NCBI RefSeq assembly: GCF_044227025.1
Contig: NZ_JBGAFX010000004.1
Location: 62,001 to 126,000, forward strand
Direction: 5' to 3'
Length of the DNA: 64,000 nt
Origin: Dokdonella_A sp044227025
Lineage (GTDB): Bacteria; Pseudomonadota; Gammaproteobacteria; Xanthomonadales; Rhodanobacteraceae
Numbering within the stretch: the stretch's first letter is position 1; each line of letters begins with the position of its first letter. This document shows positions 16,596 to 24,501 of the stretch, one piece after another. Below the pieces are notes generated by a model that saw only the letters and a program-made list of their open reading frames with translations, was not told where the DNA came from and ran no database searches. A program made the translations under genes and the position numbers.

Positions 16596-17078
16596 TTACA
16601 GCAGGACGGGGCGGTCGGGCAGTTCGTCGGCGTTGCGTTCGCCGTTGGCGGGGAAGTGACGGGCGAGCAGTTCGCCGACGGCGGCGACGCCTTCGATCGC
16701 GCCGTGTTCGTAGTCGCCGCGGCGGAAGTAGTCCTTCATCAACGCGCAGATCGGCAGCCATTCGGCTTCGGGGATTTCCTTCGCGACGCCGCGGTCGGCG
16801 ACGATCTCGATCGCGTGGTCGGCGAGCAGCAGGTACAGCAGCACGCCGGTGTTGTGTTCGGTGTTCCACACGCGCAGGTTGGCGAACACCTCGTGCGCGC
16901 GCTCGCGTGCGGTGCGCCCGCGCGCCACGTCACGCGGCGACAGGCTGCCTTCGGCGGCGAACACGATCTCGCCGTGGTGGCGGTGTTCGCTCGCGGCGAT
17001 CGCGTGCTGGATCGCGTCGAGCGTGGCCGGCGGGAAATGCCGCTTCGAGGACGCGAACAGGTGTCGGACGATGCGCAT
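16596..17078 (-). CDS. Short TPM-domain protein
   Basis: A 160-residue protein without a signal peptide. It contains a TPM fold (LDAIQHAIAASEHRHHGEIV, VRFAAEG-like strand IVFAAEGSLSP, NTEHNTGVLLYLLLADHAIE, IVADRGVAKEIPEAEWLPIC), then FRRGDYEHGAIEGVAAVGEL near the end. This is the soluble member often found with LemA and the membrane TPM protein. The start at 17078 lies two bases before the stop of the upstream TPM gene (17081), so the two are translationally coupled. It is the last gene of the TPM-LemA-TPM-TPM cluster. Function of the family is not settled; roles in membrane-protein quality control or envelope stress have been proposed. Confidence 0.85.
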   Translation of the reverse strand: MRIVRHLFASSKRHFPPATLDAIQHAIAASEHRHHGEIVFAAEGSLSPRDVARGRTARERAHEVFANLRVWNTEHNTGVLLYLLLADHAIEIVADRGVAKEIPEAEWLPICALMKDYFRRGDYEHGAIEGVAAVGELLARHFPANGERNADELPDRPVLL

Positions 17079-17080
17079 GG

Positions 17081-17968
17081 TCACCAGCTCCCCGAGGCGC
17101 CGCCGCCGGCGGACATGCCGCCGCCGCCACTGAATCCGCCGCCGCCACCGCCGCTGCTCCAGCCGCCACCGCCGCCGCCGCCGAAGCCGCCCCAGCCGCC
17201 GCCGCTGGCGAAGCCGCCGCCACCGCCGCCGCCGAGCAGGCCGAACACGAGGCCGAACAGGCCGAGGCCGACGCCGAGCGGAAGCAGGCCGCTGATGAGC
17301 CAGCCGATGCCGCCGGCGCCGAGGCCGACGAGCGGCGCGCGCACGCCGGCCGGCGCGCCGCCGAACAGGCCGCGCAGGAACAGCGCGGCGAACCAGGCGG
17401 CGATGATCGCCGGTGCAAACGTGTCGCCGCCTTCGCCGTCGCCGCCCTTGTCGTCCGCGAGCGGTGGCGGCAGCGGTTCGTCGTTGACGAGCTTGGTCAG
17501 CGCGCCGAGTGCATCGTGCAGGCCGCCGTAGTAGTCGTTGGCGCGAAAGCGCGGCGCCATGTATTCGCGGATCACGCGTGCCGCCGCGGCGTCGGGGATC
17601 GCGCCTTCGAGTCCGCGCGCGACTTCGATGCGCACGCGGTGGTCGTCCTTGGCGACGATCACCAGCGCGCCGTCGTCGATGCCCTTGCGGCCGAGTTTCC
17701 ATGCGTCGAACACGCGGATTGCGTACTGCGCGATGTCTTCCGGCGCGGTGCTCGGCACCATCAGCACGCCGATCTGCGCGCCCTTGGCTTTTTCGAGCGC
17801 GGCGAGTTCGTCCTCGAGCCCCTGGCGCTGGCTCGCCTCGAGCGTGCCGGTGAGGTCGGTCACGCGCGCGGTGAGTGCGGGGACGGCCTTGACGTCGCCT
17901 TCGGCGGCGAAGGCCGCGCCGTACATGACGAGCAGTGCAGCGATCAACAGCATCAGCCGCGACAACAC
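17081..17968 (-). CDS. TPM-domain membrane protein (YgcG-type), second copy
   Basis: A 295-residue protein: signal peptide (LMLLIAALLVMYGAAFAAEG), TPM domain (VPALTARVTDLTGTLE, LEKAKGAQIGVLMVPST, RKGIDDGALVIVAKDD, IEVARGLEGAIPD), two membrane stretches (FAPAIIAAWFAALFL, GIGWLISGLLPLGVGLGLFG) and a long Gly/Ser-rich tail ending GASGSW. The start is uncertain. The frame extends upstream to 18076 through a dispersed repeat that would encode TLPLTPTLSRKRERG; a GTG at 17968 with GAGGGGG nine bases upstream is preferred, and an ATG at 17953 is also possible. The ribosome site is itself part of the repeat. Confidence 0.85.
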   Translation of the reverse strand: MLSRLMLLIAALLVMYGAAFAAEGDVKAVPALTARVTDLTGTLEASQRQGLEDELAALEKAKGAQIGVLMVPSTAPEDIAQYAIRVFDAWKLGRKGIDDGALVIVAKDDHRVRIEVARGLEGAIPDAAAARVIREYMAPRFRANDYYGGLHDALGALTKLVNDEPLPPPLADDKGGDGEGGDTFAPAIIAAWFAALFLRGLFGGAPAGVRAPLVGLGAGGIGWLISGLLPLGVGLGLFGLVFGLLGGGGGGGFASGGGWGGFGGGGGGGWSSGGGGGGFSGGGGMSAGGGASGSW

Positions 17969-17976
17969 CGCGCCAT

Positions 17977-18061
17977 TCCCCCTCTCCCGCGTGCTGGAGA
18001 GCGCATGCACGCCGTTCCCCCTCTCCCGCTTGCGGGAGAGGGTTGGGGTGAGGGGAAGCGT
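17977..18061. repeat. CCCTCTCCCGC/GCGGGAGAGGG repeats, two units
   Basis: A partial unit followed by a full one: CCCTCTCCCGCTTGCGGGAG then AGGGTTGGGGTGAGGGG. They occupy the leader of the second TPM gene and supply its ribosome site. Confidence 0.85.
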
Positions 18062-18146
18062 GCGACGACGTTTCATGCAGCGTGTCGAGCCTTTATCCGA
18101 AAGAGCACCGCGGCGTTCTGAAGGGAGGCATGTTCCGGCTCGCTTC

Positions 18147-18197
18147 CCCTCACCCGCCGCGCGAGCGCGGCGACCTCTCCCGCAAGCGGGAGAGGTG
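18147..18197. repeat. CCCTCTC-type repeat, inverted copy
   Basis: TTCCCCTCACCC followed by CCTCTCCCGCAAGCGGGAGA is an inverted, partly diverged copy of the same repeat. It lies just downstream of the lemA stop codon and can form a hairpin there. Confidence 0.8.
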
Positions 18198-18209
18198 ACG
18201 GCAAACCGC

Positions 18210-18893
18210 TCAGTGCGCCGGTGCGGGTTGTGCGGGCTGCGTCTGTGCGGGCTGCGCCGGTGCCGGTTGCGCGGGCTGCGGTGCGGGCACTGCAGGCGGC
18301 GCGGGCTTGCTGAAGTCGACCGTCGGTGCGGTCGAGATCTGCTTCTCGTTCTCGACGCTGAAGTTCGCCTTGGTCTTGTAGCCGAACATCATCGCGGTGA
18401 GGTTGGTCGGGAACGAGCGGATGTAGGTGTTGTAGTCCTGGATCACCTGGATGTAGCGATTGCGCGCGACGGTGACGCGGTTCTCGGTGCCTTCCAGCTG
18501 CGCCTGCAGGTTCTGGAACAGGCCATCGGCCTTCAGCGTCGGGTAGTTCTCCGACACCGCCATCAGGCGCGACAGCGCGCTCGACAGTTCGCCCTGCGCC
18601 TGCTGGAACGCCTTCATCTTGTTCTCGTCGGACAGGTCGTCGACGGTGAGGTTGATCTGGCCGACCTTGGCGCGCGCCTCGGTGACCTTGGTGAACACTT
18701 CTTCTTCGTGCGCGGCGTAGCCCTTGACCGTGTTGACGAGGTTCGGCACGAGGTCGGCGCGGCGCTGGTACTGGTTCAGCACTTCGGACCAGGCGGCCTT
18801 GACGCCTTCATCCTTGGACTGGATCGAGTTGTAGCCGCAACCGCTGAGGATCGCGACGAGCAGGAGCAGGGTGAGCAGACGGATCGCGCGCAT
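18210..18893 (-). CDS. lemA: LemA family lipoprotein
   Basis: A 227-residue protein. The N-terminus MRAIRLLTLLLLVAILSGC is a lipoprotein signal (lipobox LSGC). The LemA core follows: GYNSIQSKDEGVKAAWSEVL, NQYQRRADLVPNLVNTVKGY, EEEVFTKVTEARAKVGQI, ENYPTLKADGLFQNLQAQLE, TENRVTVARNRYIQVIQDYN and FPTNLTAMMFGYKTKANF. The C-terminal 40 residues are Pro/Ala/Gln repeats (PAPAQPAQTQPA), probably an unstructured linker. LemA proteins are membrane-anchored helical bundles regularly encoded beside TPM proteins, as here on both sides. The exact role is unknown. Confidence 0.95.
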   Translation of the reverse strand: MRAIRLLTLLLLVAILSGCGYNSIQSKDEGVKAAWSEVLNQYQRRADLVPNLVNTVKGYAAHEEEVFTKVTEARAKVGQINLTVDDLSDENKMKAFQQAQGELSSALSRLMAVSENYPTLKADGLFQNLQAQLEGTENRVTVARNRYIQVIQDYNTYIRSFPTNLTAMMFGYKTKANFSVENEKQISTAPTVDFSKPAPPAVPAPQPAQPAPAQPAQTQPAQPAPAH

Positions 18894-18994
18894 ATTCCCT
18901 CCGAAGACGGCGACTGGGCCGGTGCGAGCCGGCGTGTGCGGGCTACTCTCGCGTGGATTGGTGCGGCGTGCAAGTCGCGCCCTTCAGCTGCGCG

Positions 18995-20272
18995 TCACCA
19001 ACTGTCCGATGCACCGCCGCCGCCCGAACTGCCGCCACCGCCGCTGAAGTCTCCGCTCGAGCCACCCGACGATCCGCCCGAACTGCTGTCGGAGGTGCCA
19101 CCACCGCCGCCGCCCGAGAACCCGCCGCCGCGGCGCGGCGGCTTGCCGAGCCCGATGAGCGAAGCCAGCGAGCCGCCGGCCGCGAACGCACCGAAGGCCG
19201 CCATCGGATTGCGCATGAGGATCGCGATCGGTATCGCGTTGATGACGCCGAATGCGTACGTGCGTGCGCGTTCGGGCAAGCGGCCGAGCGAGAAGAGATA
19301 GAGCTTGCGGTTGCCGAGGAAGAGGATGAAAAGCACGGCGACGAACGCGCCGAACATGATGCCGATGACGAACTGCAGCGGACTCCACCAGGGTTCGTCG
19401 TCGGCATTGATGGCGATGCCTTGGTGCGAGGACAACGCCACCGGTGCGGTCGGCAAGGGCTCGCCGTCGATAAGCCGGGTCAGCCAATCGACGCCGATGT
19501 CGACGCCGCCGGCGAAATCCCCGGCGGCGAACTTCGGCGACATGTAGTCGTGCATGACGCGCTTGGCCGCGGCGTCGGGAATCGCGCCTTCGAGCCCGTA
19601 GCCGACTTCGATGCGCGTGCGGCGATCGTCCTTCGCGACGACGACAAGCACGCCGTCGTCGATGCCCTTGCGGCCGAGCTTCCATGCATCGAACACGCGC
19701 GTCGCGTAGGCCTCGATCGGTTCGGGTGCCGTCGTCGCGACGAGCAGCACGGCGATCTGCGCGCCCTTGCGCTGTTCGAGCGTGGCGAGACGCTGCTCGA
19801 CCTGCTCGCGGCGTTGCGCCGGCAGCGCGCCGACGAGATCGGTGACGCGCGCATGCAGCTCGGGGATGGCCTGCACATCGCCATCCGCGGCGCGCGCCAC
19901 GCCGCCCGCGAGGAGAAGCGCGAGCAGCAGGAATACGCCGGGCAGTCGTCGCGTCGCGTGCGCGCCTTTCCCCCTCTCCCGCTTGCGCGTGTCGTACCCC
20001 CTCTCCCGCTTGCGGGAGAGGGTTGGGGTGAGGGGAACATTGCGTTCCCGGTTCGATCTCCCCTCATCCGCCTCCGGCACCTTCTCCCGCAAGCGGGAGA
20101 AGGGAATACACATCAACTTCCCCCGCGCCCGCTTGCTGGGGAGCGCAAGCACGCCGTTCCCCACCTCCCGCTTGCGCGTGTCGTTCCCCCTCTCCCGCTT
20201 GCGCGTGTCGTACCCCCTCTCCCGCTTGCGGGAGAGGGTTGGGGTGAGGGGAAGCGTGCGACCACCTCTCAT
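18995..20272 (-). CDS. TPM-domain membrane protein (YgcG-type), first copy; start unclear
   Basis: The recognisable protein starts near 19957: a signal peptide (LPGVFLLLALLLAGGVARAA), the TPM domain (IPELHARVTDLVGALP, LEQRKGAQIAVLLVATT, RKGIDDGVLVVVAKDD, IEVGYGLEGAIPD), a membrane helix (FVIGIMFGAFVAVLFILFLG), another hydrophobic region and a Gly/Ser-rich tail (GGGGSSGGGGASDSW). No ATG, GTG or TTG stands directly before the signal peptide; a CTG does. The frame stays open through about 300 bases of tandem repeats up to an ATG at 20272, which would add roughly 105 repeat-encoded residues (RKRERG motifs). Internal starts such as the ATG near 20113 are possible. It heads the LemA/TPM cluster. 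Confidence 0.75.
   Translation of the reverse strand: MRGGRTLPLTPTLSRKRERGYDTRKRERGNDTRKREVGNGVLALPSKRARGKLMCIPFSRLREKVPEADEGRSNRERNVPLTPTLSRKRERGYDTRKRERGKGAHATRRLPGVFLLLALLLAGGVARAADGDVQAIPELHARVTDLVGALPAQRREQVEQRLATLEQRKGAQIAVLLVATTAPEPIEAYATRVFDAWKLGRKGIDDGVLVVVAKDDRRTRIEVGYGLEGAIPDAAAKRVMHDYMSPKFAAGDFAGGVDIGVDWLTRLIDGEPLPTAPVALSSHQGIAINADDEPWWSPLQFVIGIMFGAFVAVLFILFLGNRKLYLFSLGRLPERARTYAFGVINAIPIAILMRNPMAAFGAFAAGGSLASLIGLGKPPRRGGGFSGGGGGGTSDSSSGGSSGGSSGDFSGGGGSSGGGGASDSW
19972..20262. repeat. Tandem cluster of CCCTCTC-type repeats
   Basis: At least five full or partial units of CCCTCTCCCGCTTGC with or without the GCGGGAGAGGG arm, in both orientations, including short GCGCGTGTCGT-linked duplicates near 19985 and 20200. 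The cluster replaces the normal leader of the first TPM gene. Confidence 0.85.
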
Positions 20273-20307
20273 TGCCTAGCCTCGCAAGGAGCGCGCGTCG
20301 CGCCGGA

Positions 20308-21060
20308 TCAGGCCGATGGAGTCTCGTCGAGCGCACGGCGCCGGCGCCGGCGGCGCCTGGCGTACAGGTTGAGCGATTCGACCGCCGCGGAGAACGCCAT
20401 CGCGAAGTAGAGGTAACCGCGCGACACGTGCACGCCGATGCCGTCGCACAACAGCACGGCGCCGACGAGGATGATGAACGCGAGCGCGAGCATCTTGATG
20501 GTCGGGTTGCGGTCGATGAAATTGCCGATCGGATCGGCGATGAAGATCATCACGAGCACCGCCAGCACGATCGCGCCGACCATCGCCGGCAGCAGGTTGA
20601 CCATGCCGACCGCGGTGATCACCGAATCGAGCGAGAACACGATGTCGATCAGAGCGATCTGCGCAATGACGAGCGCAAAGCTCGCCGAGGTGCGCGCCGC
20701 GTCGTTGCTGGGCGGGTCCTCGGTCAGCGATTCCCAGATCTCCATCACGCCCTTGACGACGAGGAAGATGCCGCCGCCGATCAGCACCAGGTCGCGGATC
20801 GAGATCACCTGCCCGAACAGCCGGAAGAGGCCCGAGGTGCGGTCGTCCATGCGCGCGAGGTGGGCGAGCGAGAGCAGCAGCAGGATGCGCGTGATGCAGG
20901 CGAACGCGAGGCCGATGCGGCGCGCGCTGGAGCGGCGCTCGGGCGGCAGTTCGCTGACCGCGATCGAAATGAAGACGAGATTGTCGACGCCGAGGACGAT
21001 CTCGAGCGTGGCGAGGGTGAGCAGCGCGATCCACAGCTGCGGGTCGGTGATCAGTTCCAA
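20308..21060 (-). CDS. TerC family integral membrane protein
   Basis: A 250-residue membrane protein of the TerC family. Typical motifs are ATLEIVLGVDNLVFISI at the start (metal-binding Asp in LGVDN), LIGGGIFLVVKGVMEIWE and IDIVFSLDSVITAVGM (second acidic motif, FSLDS). It has about seven membrane helices and a basic C-terminal tail (RRRRRRRRA). TerC proteins are linked to metal handling, including manganese export, and to tellurium resistance. The start is a TTG at 21060 (LELITDPQLW); no ATG fits. It overlaps the dgkA stop by ten bases, so the two are probably co-transcribed. Confidence 0.88.
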   Translation of the reverse strand: MELITDPQLWIALLTLATLEIVLGVDNLVFISIAVSELPPERRSSARRIGLAFACITRILLLLSLAHLARMDDRTSGLFRLFGQVISIRDLVLIGGGIFLVVKGVMEIWESLTEDPPSNDAARTSASFALVIAQIALIDIVFSLDSVITAVGMVNLLPAMVGAIVLAVLVMIFIADPIGNFIDRNPTIKMLALAFIILVGAVLLCDGIGVHVSRGYLYFAMAFSAAVESLNLYARRRRRRRRALDETPSA

Positions 21061-21425
21061 AAGCGCGGCCAGAGTATCAAGCCCCAGCAGAGCATGACAT
21101 TGCACATCAGCAGCAGTACGGCCGCTGAACCCATGTCCTTCGCGCGCCCGGCCAGCTCGTGGAATTCCGGGCTCGCCTTGTCGACGATCGCCTCGATCGC
21201 GGAGTTGAGCAGCTCGGCCGACAGCACCATGACGAGGCTGCCGGCGAGGATCGCCTTTTCGACGCCGCCGTGTCCGATCCACAGGCCGGTCGGGAAGAAG
21301 AGCACGAACAGATAGCCTTCCAGGCGGAACGAGGCTTCGTGGCGCCACGCCGCGCGCAATCCCATCATCGACCACTTGAAGGCACGTGCGATCTGGCGCG
21401 GACCGCGCGGTTCGGTACTGGGCAT
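21051..21425 (-). CDS. dgkA: Diacylglycerol kinase (prokaryotic type)
   Basis: A 124-residue integral membrane kinase, the usual length of DgkA. It phosphorylates diacylglycerol to phosphatidic acid in the inner membrane, recycling lipid left from membrane-derived glucan or LPS modification. The family signature is clear: SAELLNSAIEAIVD with KASPEFHELAGRAKDMGSAA, plus three membrane helices and the N-terminal amphipathic FKWSMMGLRAAWRHEASFR. It is divergent from the PAP2 gene, which could supply the reverse reaction, and is followed by terC on the same strand. Confidence 0.95.
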   Translation of the reverse strand: MPSTEPRGPRQIARAFKWSMMGLRAAWRHEASFRLEGYLFVLFFPTGLWIGHGGVEKAILAGSLVMVLSAELLNSAIEAIVDKASPEFHELAGRAKDMGSAAVLLLMCNVMLCWGLILWPRFWN

Positions 21426-21513
21426 GGAGGTCGACTGGGGGCTCGGAACGTCGGGCTATGATGCCATAACGCCGGCGTGGGCCCGGCCCGTTCCGTTCCG
21501 ACCCGGAGGCTTC

Positions 21514-22152
21514 ATGGATCGCCGATTGCTCGCCTGGACTGCTGCAGTCGCCGCATTGCTGGTGCTGCTCGGACTGCTCGGCCTCGACCGGCCGATCGCC
21601 GAATGGGTCCGCGCGAGCGGTGTCGAGAACGCCCGCGTCTTCGCCTGGGGACTCGCCGCGCTCGACACGATCAGCGGCATCTCGTTGTGGTTCTGGCTCG
21701 CCGGTTGCGTCGCGCTCGCGCTCGGCGCGATCGGCCTCGCGATCGCGCGCGATGCACGCTGGCCGCGCGCGCTGCTCGCCGCGGGCGTCGTGCAGATCGC
21801 GACCTTGCACACGATGAGCTTCGGCAAGGACGGGTTCGGTCGGCTGCGTCCGCACCAGGTGCTGGAGTCGGGCGACTGGTCGCATGTGTGGCATGCCGGC
21901 GGCGTGTCGTTTCCGTCCGGCCACTCGGCGTTCTACTTCGGCCTGCTGCTGCCGCTCGCCGCCGCCTGCCCGATCCGCTGGCTGCGCATCGTGCTCGTCG
22001 CGATCCCGGTGTACGTGGTGCTCGCGCGCATCGACCTCGCCAAGCATTTCCTGTCCGACGTGTCGATGTCCGCGCTGATCGCCGCGCTGTATTCGCTGCT
22101 CGTCGCCACGCTCGCGCGGCGCTGGTTGCCCACCGCGACGCACCGCGTGTAG
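21514..22152 (+). CDS. PAP2-family membrane phosphatase
   Basis: A 212-residue protein with five to six membrane helices. The three PAP2 phosphatase motifs are present: KDGFGRLRP (KX6RP), SFPSGHSAFYF (PSGH) and ARIDLAKHFLSD (RX5HX3D). It should dephosphorylate a lipid phosphate such as phosphatidic acid, undecaprenyl pyrophosphate or lipid A on the periplasmic face. GGAGG lies just upstream of the ATG, and a TATGAT hexamer at 21457-21462 could be a -10 box. It is divergent from dgkA. Confidence 0.9.
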   Translation: MDRRLLAWTAAVAALLVLLGLLGLDRPIAEWVRASGVENARVFAWGLAALDTISGISLWFWLAGCVALALGAIGLAIARDARWPRALLAAGVVQIATLHTMSFGKDGFGRLRPHQVLESGDWSHVWHAGGVSFPSGHSAFYFGLLLPLAAACPIRWLRIVLVAIPVYVVLARIDLAKHFLSDVSMSALIAALYSLLVATLARRWLPTATHRV

Positions 22153-22229
22153 GGCGGTACGCGCGCACGCGCGTGCCGCCGCTGCGAGGCGTGCGGCGGG
22201 ACTCGCGCGGCGCGCTCGACCCGCCCTAC
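22150..22229. repeat. TAGGGCGGTACGCGCG repeat, copy 1
   Basis: It starts TAGGGCGGTACGCGCGCACG and ends CTCGACCCGCCCTACC, so its termini are complementary (TAGGGCGG / CCGCCCTA). A nearly identical copy lies at 24316-24401, and fragments near 27427-27464 and 56885-56912. Confidence 0.85.
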
Positions 22230-22239
22230 CGGCTTGCTC

Positions 22240-22330
22240 TTGCGGCCCTCCCCCTCAAGGGGAGGATTGGGTGGGGATGGTGTGCAAGGTGATGCAGGAA
22301 CAAACGCATCGCGGCTTCCGCCGCCCCCAC
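22240..22330. repeat. CCTCCCC repeat plus single REP arm
   Basis: CCCTCCCCCTCAAGGGGAGG with GTGGGGATGG is the inverted form of the repeat at 16468. It is followed at 22306-22330 by one REP arm (GCATCGCGGCTTCCGCCGCC). Confidence 0.75.
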
Positions 22331-22425
22331 AAATGCCCTCCCCTCCGCCCCATGTGCGTTCGCACACGCGCGTGCGGACCGCTTGCGCTAACCTCGCCCG
22401 GTTTTCTTCCGCACCCGGACCATCG

Positions 22426-23952
22426 ATGAACGCCTTGCCCGCTCGCCCAAGCCAGACCCGCTCGTTCTCCACCATCTTCCTGATCGAGCTGTGGGAGCGC
22501 TTCGGCTACTACGGCATGGCGTCGATCTTCATCCTGTTCATGGTCGAGAAGATCGGCTTCGCGGACACCAAGGCGAACCTGATCTGGGGCGCGTTCACCG
22601 GTCTCGTCTACGCAGCGCCGGCGATCGGCGGCTGGATCGGCGACCACGTGCTCGGCACGCGTCGCACCCTGCCGATCGGCGCGGCGATCCTCGCGATCGG
22701 CTACCTGATGCTCAGCGTGCCGACCGACGACCTGCGCCTGTTCTACGCGTCGATGGGCGTGATCGTGGTCGGCAACGGCCTGTTCAAGGCGAATGCCGCG
22801 AACATGGTCCGGCGCATCTACGAGGGCGACGACGCGAAGATCGACAGCGCATTCACGCTCTACTACATGGCGGTCAACATCGGCTCGACCGTGTCGATGC
22901 TGCTGACCCCTTGGATCAAGGACCATTGGGGCTGGCACGCGGGCTTCATGGTCTGCTGCGGCGGCCTCGTGCTCGGCATGATCAACTACCTGATGATGCT
23001 GCGCACGCTGCGCGGCATCGGTTCGCTGCCGGACGAGCAGCCGGTGCGCTGGGATCGCCTCGCGATGGTGCTCGGCGTCGGCTTCGCGTCGGTATTCGCG
23101 GTCGCGTTCGTCGTGCAGCACCAGGAGATTTCCGATCTCTCGATGTGGGTCGCGGGCGCCATCGTGCTCGGCATCTTCGTGTACATGATCGTGAAGGGTT
23201 CGAGCACCGAGCGCGCGGGCCTGCTTGCCGCGCTCGTGCTGATGGTCGAGACCCTGCTGTTCTTCATCTTCTACGGCCAGATGTCGACCTCGCTGACGCT
23301 GTTCGCGCTGCGCAACGTCAACCTCGACTGGACATTCCTCGGCTTCGCGATGCCGGCCTGGTCGCCCGGCCAGTACCAGGCGCTCAACCCGATCTGGATC
23401 ATGCTGCTGTCGCCGATCCTCGCCTGGCTGTACACGCATTTCGGCAAGACCGGGCGCGACCTGCCGATCGCGGCGAAGTTCGCGCTCGGCTTCGTCGTCG
23501 TCGCGCTCGGCTTCTTCATCTTCGGCATGAGCGGCGGCACCGCGGTCGCCGGCAAGGTGTCGTCGTGGTACATGATCTGGGGCTACGGCTTCTACTCGCT
23601 CGGCGAGCTGCTCGTCAGCGGCCTCGGCCTCGCGGTGATGGCGCGCTACGTGCCTGCGCGCATGGGTGGTTTCATGATGGGCGCGTACTTCGTCGCGACC
23701 GGCATCTCGCAGTACGCGGCGAGCATCGTCGCAAACTACGCCGCCATCCCCGAGAACATCGACGACCCGCTGCAGAGCCTCGCGATCTACACCAGCCTGT
23801 TCAACAAGCTCGGCCTGCTCGCAGTCGGCGGCACGGTGGTCGCGTTCCTGCTGCTGCCGCTCATGAAGAAACTCTCGGCAACCCATGGTGCCTCGGCGGT
23901 CGTCGACCAGTCGGCCGCGGGTGGATTGCGCACGGTGGGCGCGGAAGAGTGA
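22426..23952 (+). CDS. POT-family proton-coupled oligopeptide transporter
   Basis: A 508-residue MFS transporter with about 12-14 membrane helices. POT hallmarks are the N-terminal LIELWERFGYYGMASIFILF (ExxERFxYYG motif), APAIGGWIGDHVLGTRRT in the loop after helix 3, and GLFKANAANMVRRIYEGDD with YYMAVNIGSTVSMLLTPWI. It imports di- and tripeptides with protons across the inner membrane. The start at 22426 places the ERFGYYG motif at the usual distance; the frame is open upstream through repeats. It fits a lineage that feeds on peptides, together with the M24 and M3 peptidases in this window. Confidence 0.93.
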   Translation: MNALPARPSQTRSFSTIFLIELWERFGYYGMASIFILFMVEKIGFADTKANLIWGAFTGLVYAAPAIGGWIGDHVLGTRRTLPIGAAILAIGYLMLSVPTDDLRLFYASMGVIVVGNGLFKANAANMVRRIYEGDDAKIDSAFTLYYMAVNIGSTVSMLLTPWIKDHWGWHAGFMVCCGGLVLGMINYLMMLRTLRGIGSLPDEQPVRWDRLAMVLGVGFASVFAVAFVVQHQEISDLSMWVAGAIVLGIFVYMIVKGSSTERAGLLAALVLMVETLLFFIFYGQMSTSLTLFALRNVNLDWTFLGFAMPAWSPGQYQALNPIWIMLLSPILAWLYTHFGKTGRDLPIAAKFALGFVVVALGFFIFGMSGGTAVAGKVSSWYMIWGYGFYSLGELLVSGLGLAVMARYVPARMGGFMMGAYFVATGISQYAASIVANYAAIPENIDDPLQSLAIYTSLFNKLGLLAVGGTVVAFLLLPLMKKLSATHGASAVVDQSAAGGLRTVGAEE

Positions 23953-24501
23953 GGCGGCGCGGCCTCGACGGGATGTTTCCCGGCCGTTCGCGTCGAGCGC
24001 AGCACCAAGCCGTTCGCATTGAGCGCAGCGAGCGCTGGCGAGCGAAGTCGAAATGCCTGCGGAACCTCAAAGCCCCTTCGACTTCGCGCCTGCGGCGCTG
24101 CGCTCAGGGCGAACGGAAATCGTGACTCCGCGCCTGCGGCGCTGCGCTCAGGACGAACGGGTTTCCATGAGCGAACGGGCCTCCCAAGCCGCTCGCGTCG
24201 AGCGCAGCACCAAGCCGTTCGCATTGAGCGCAGCGAGCGCCAGCGAGCGAAGTCGAAATGCCTGCGGAACCTCAAAGCCCCTTCGACTCCGCGCCTGCGG
24301 CGCTGCGCTCAGCGTGTAGGGCGGTACGCGCGCACGCGCGTGCCGCCGCTGCGATGCGTGCGGCGGGACTCGCGCGTTGCGCTCGACTCGCCCTACCAGC
24401 CATGGGAGCGGCAGTTGGGTTCCGCGTAAAACCCTGCAAAGGGCCTGTTCGCCGTGCCCGCAGCGCGGGTCGGGCGCGCGCGAGGGCGGTATCCTCTGGC
24501 C
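23953..24501. repeat. Intergenic repeat block (two ~120-bp direct copies)
   Basis: A unit with GCGTCGAGCGCAGCACCAAG, GCGAGCGAAGTCGAAATGCC and CCTGCGGCGCTGCGCTCAG occurs at about 23988-24112 and again at 24195-24313, nearly identical. The CCTGCGGCGCTGCGCTCAG part is present a third time near 24133. The second TAGGGCGGTACGCGCG repeat (24316-24401) follows. No gene is supportable; the promoter of the 24502 gene must lie in the last 100 bases. Confidence 0.8.

Noticed and set aside
22255..23886. Long minus-strand open frame opposite the POT transporter
   Set aside because: A high-GC shadow frame, rich in Arg, His and Asp, with no family content; the plus-strand protein is unmistakable.
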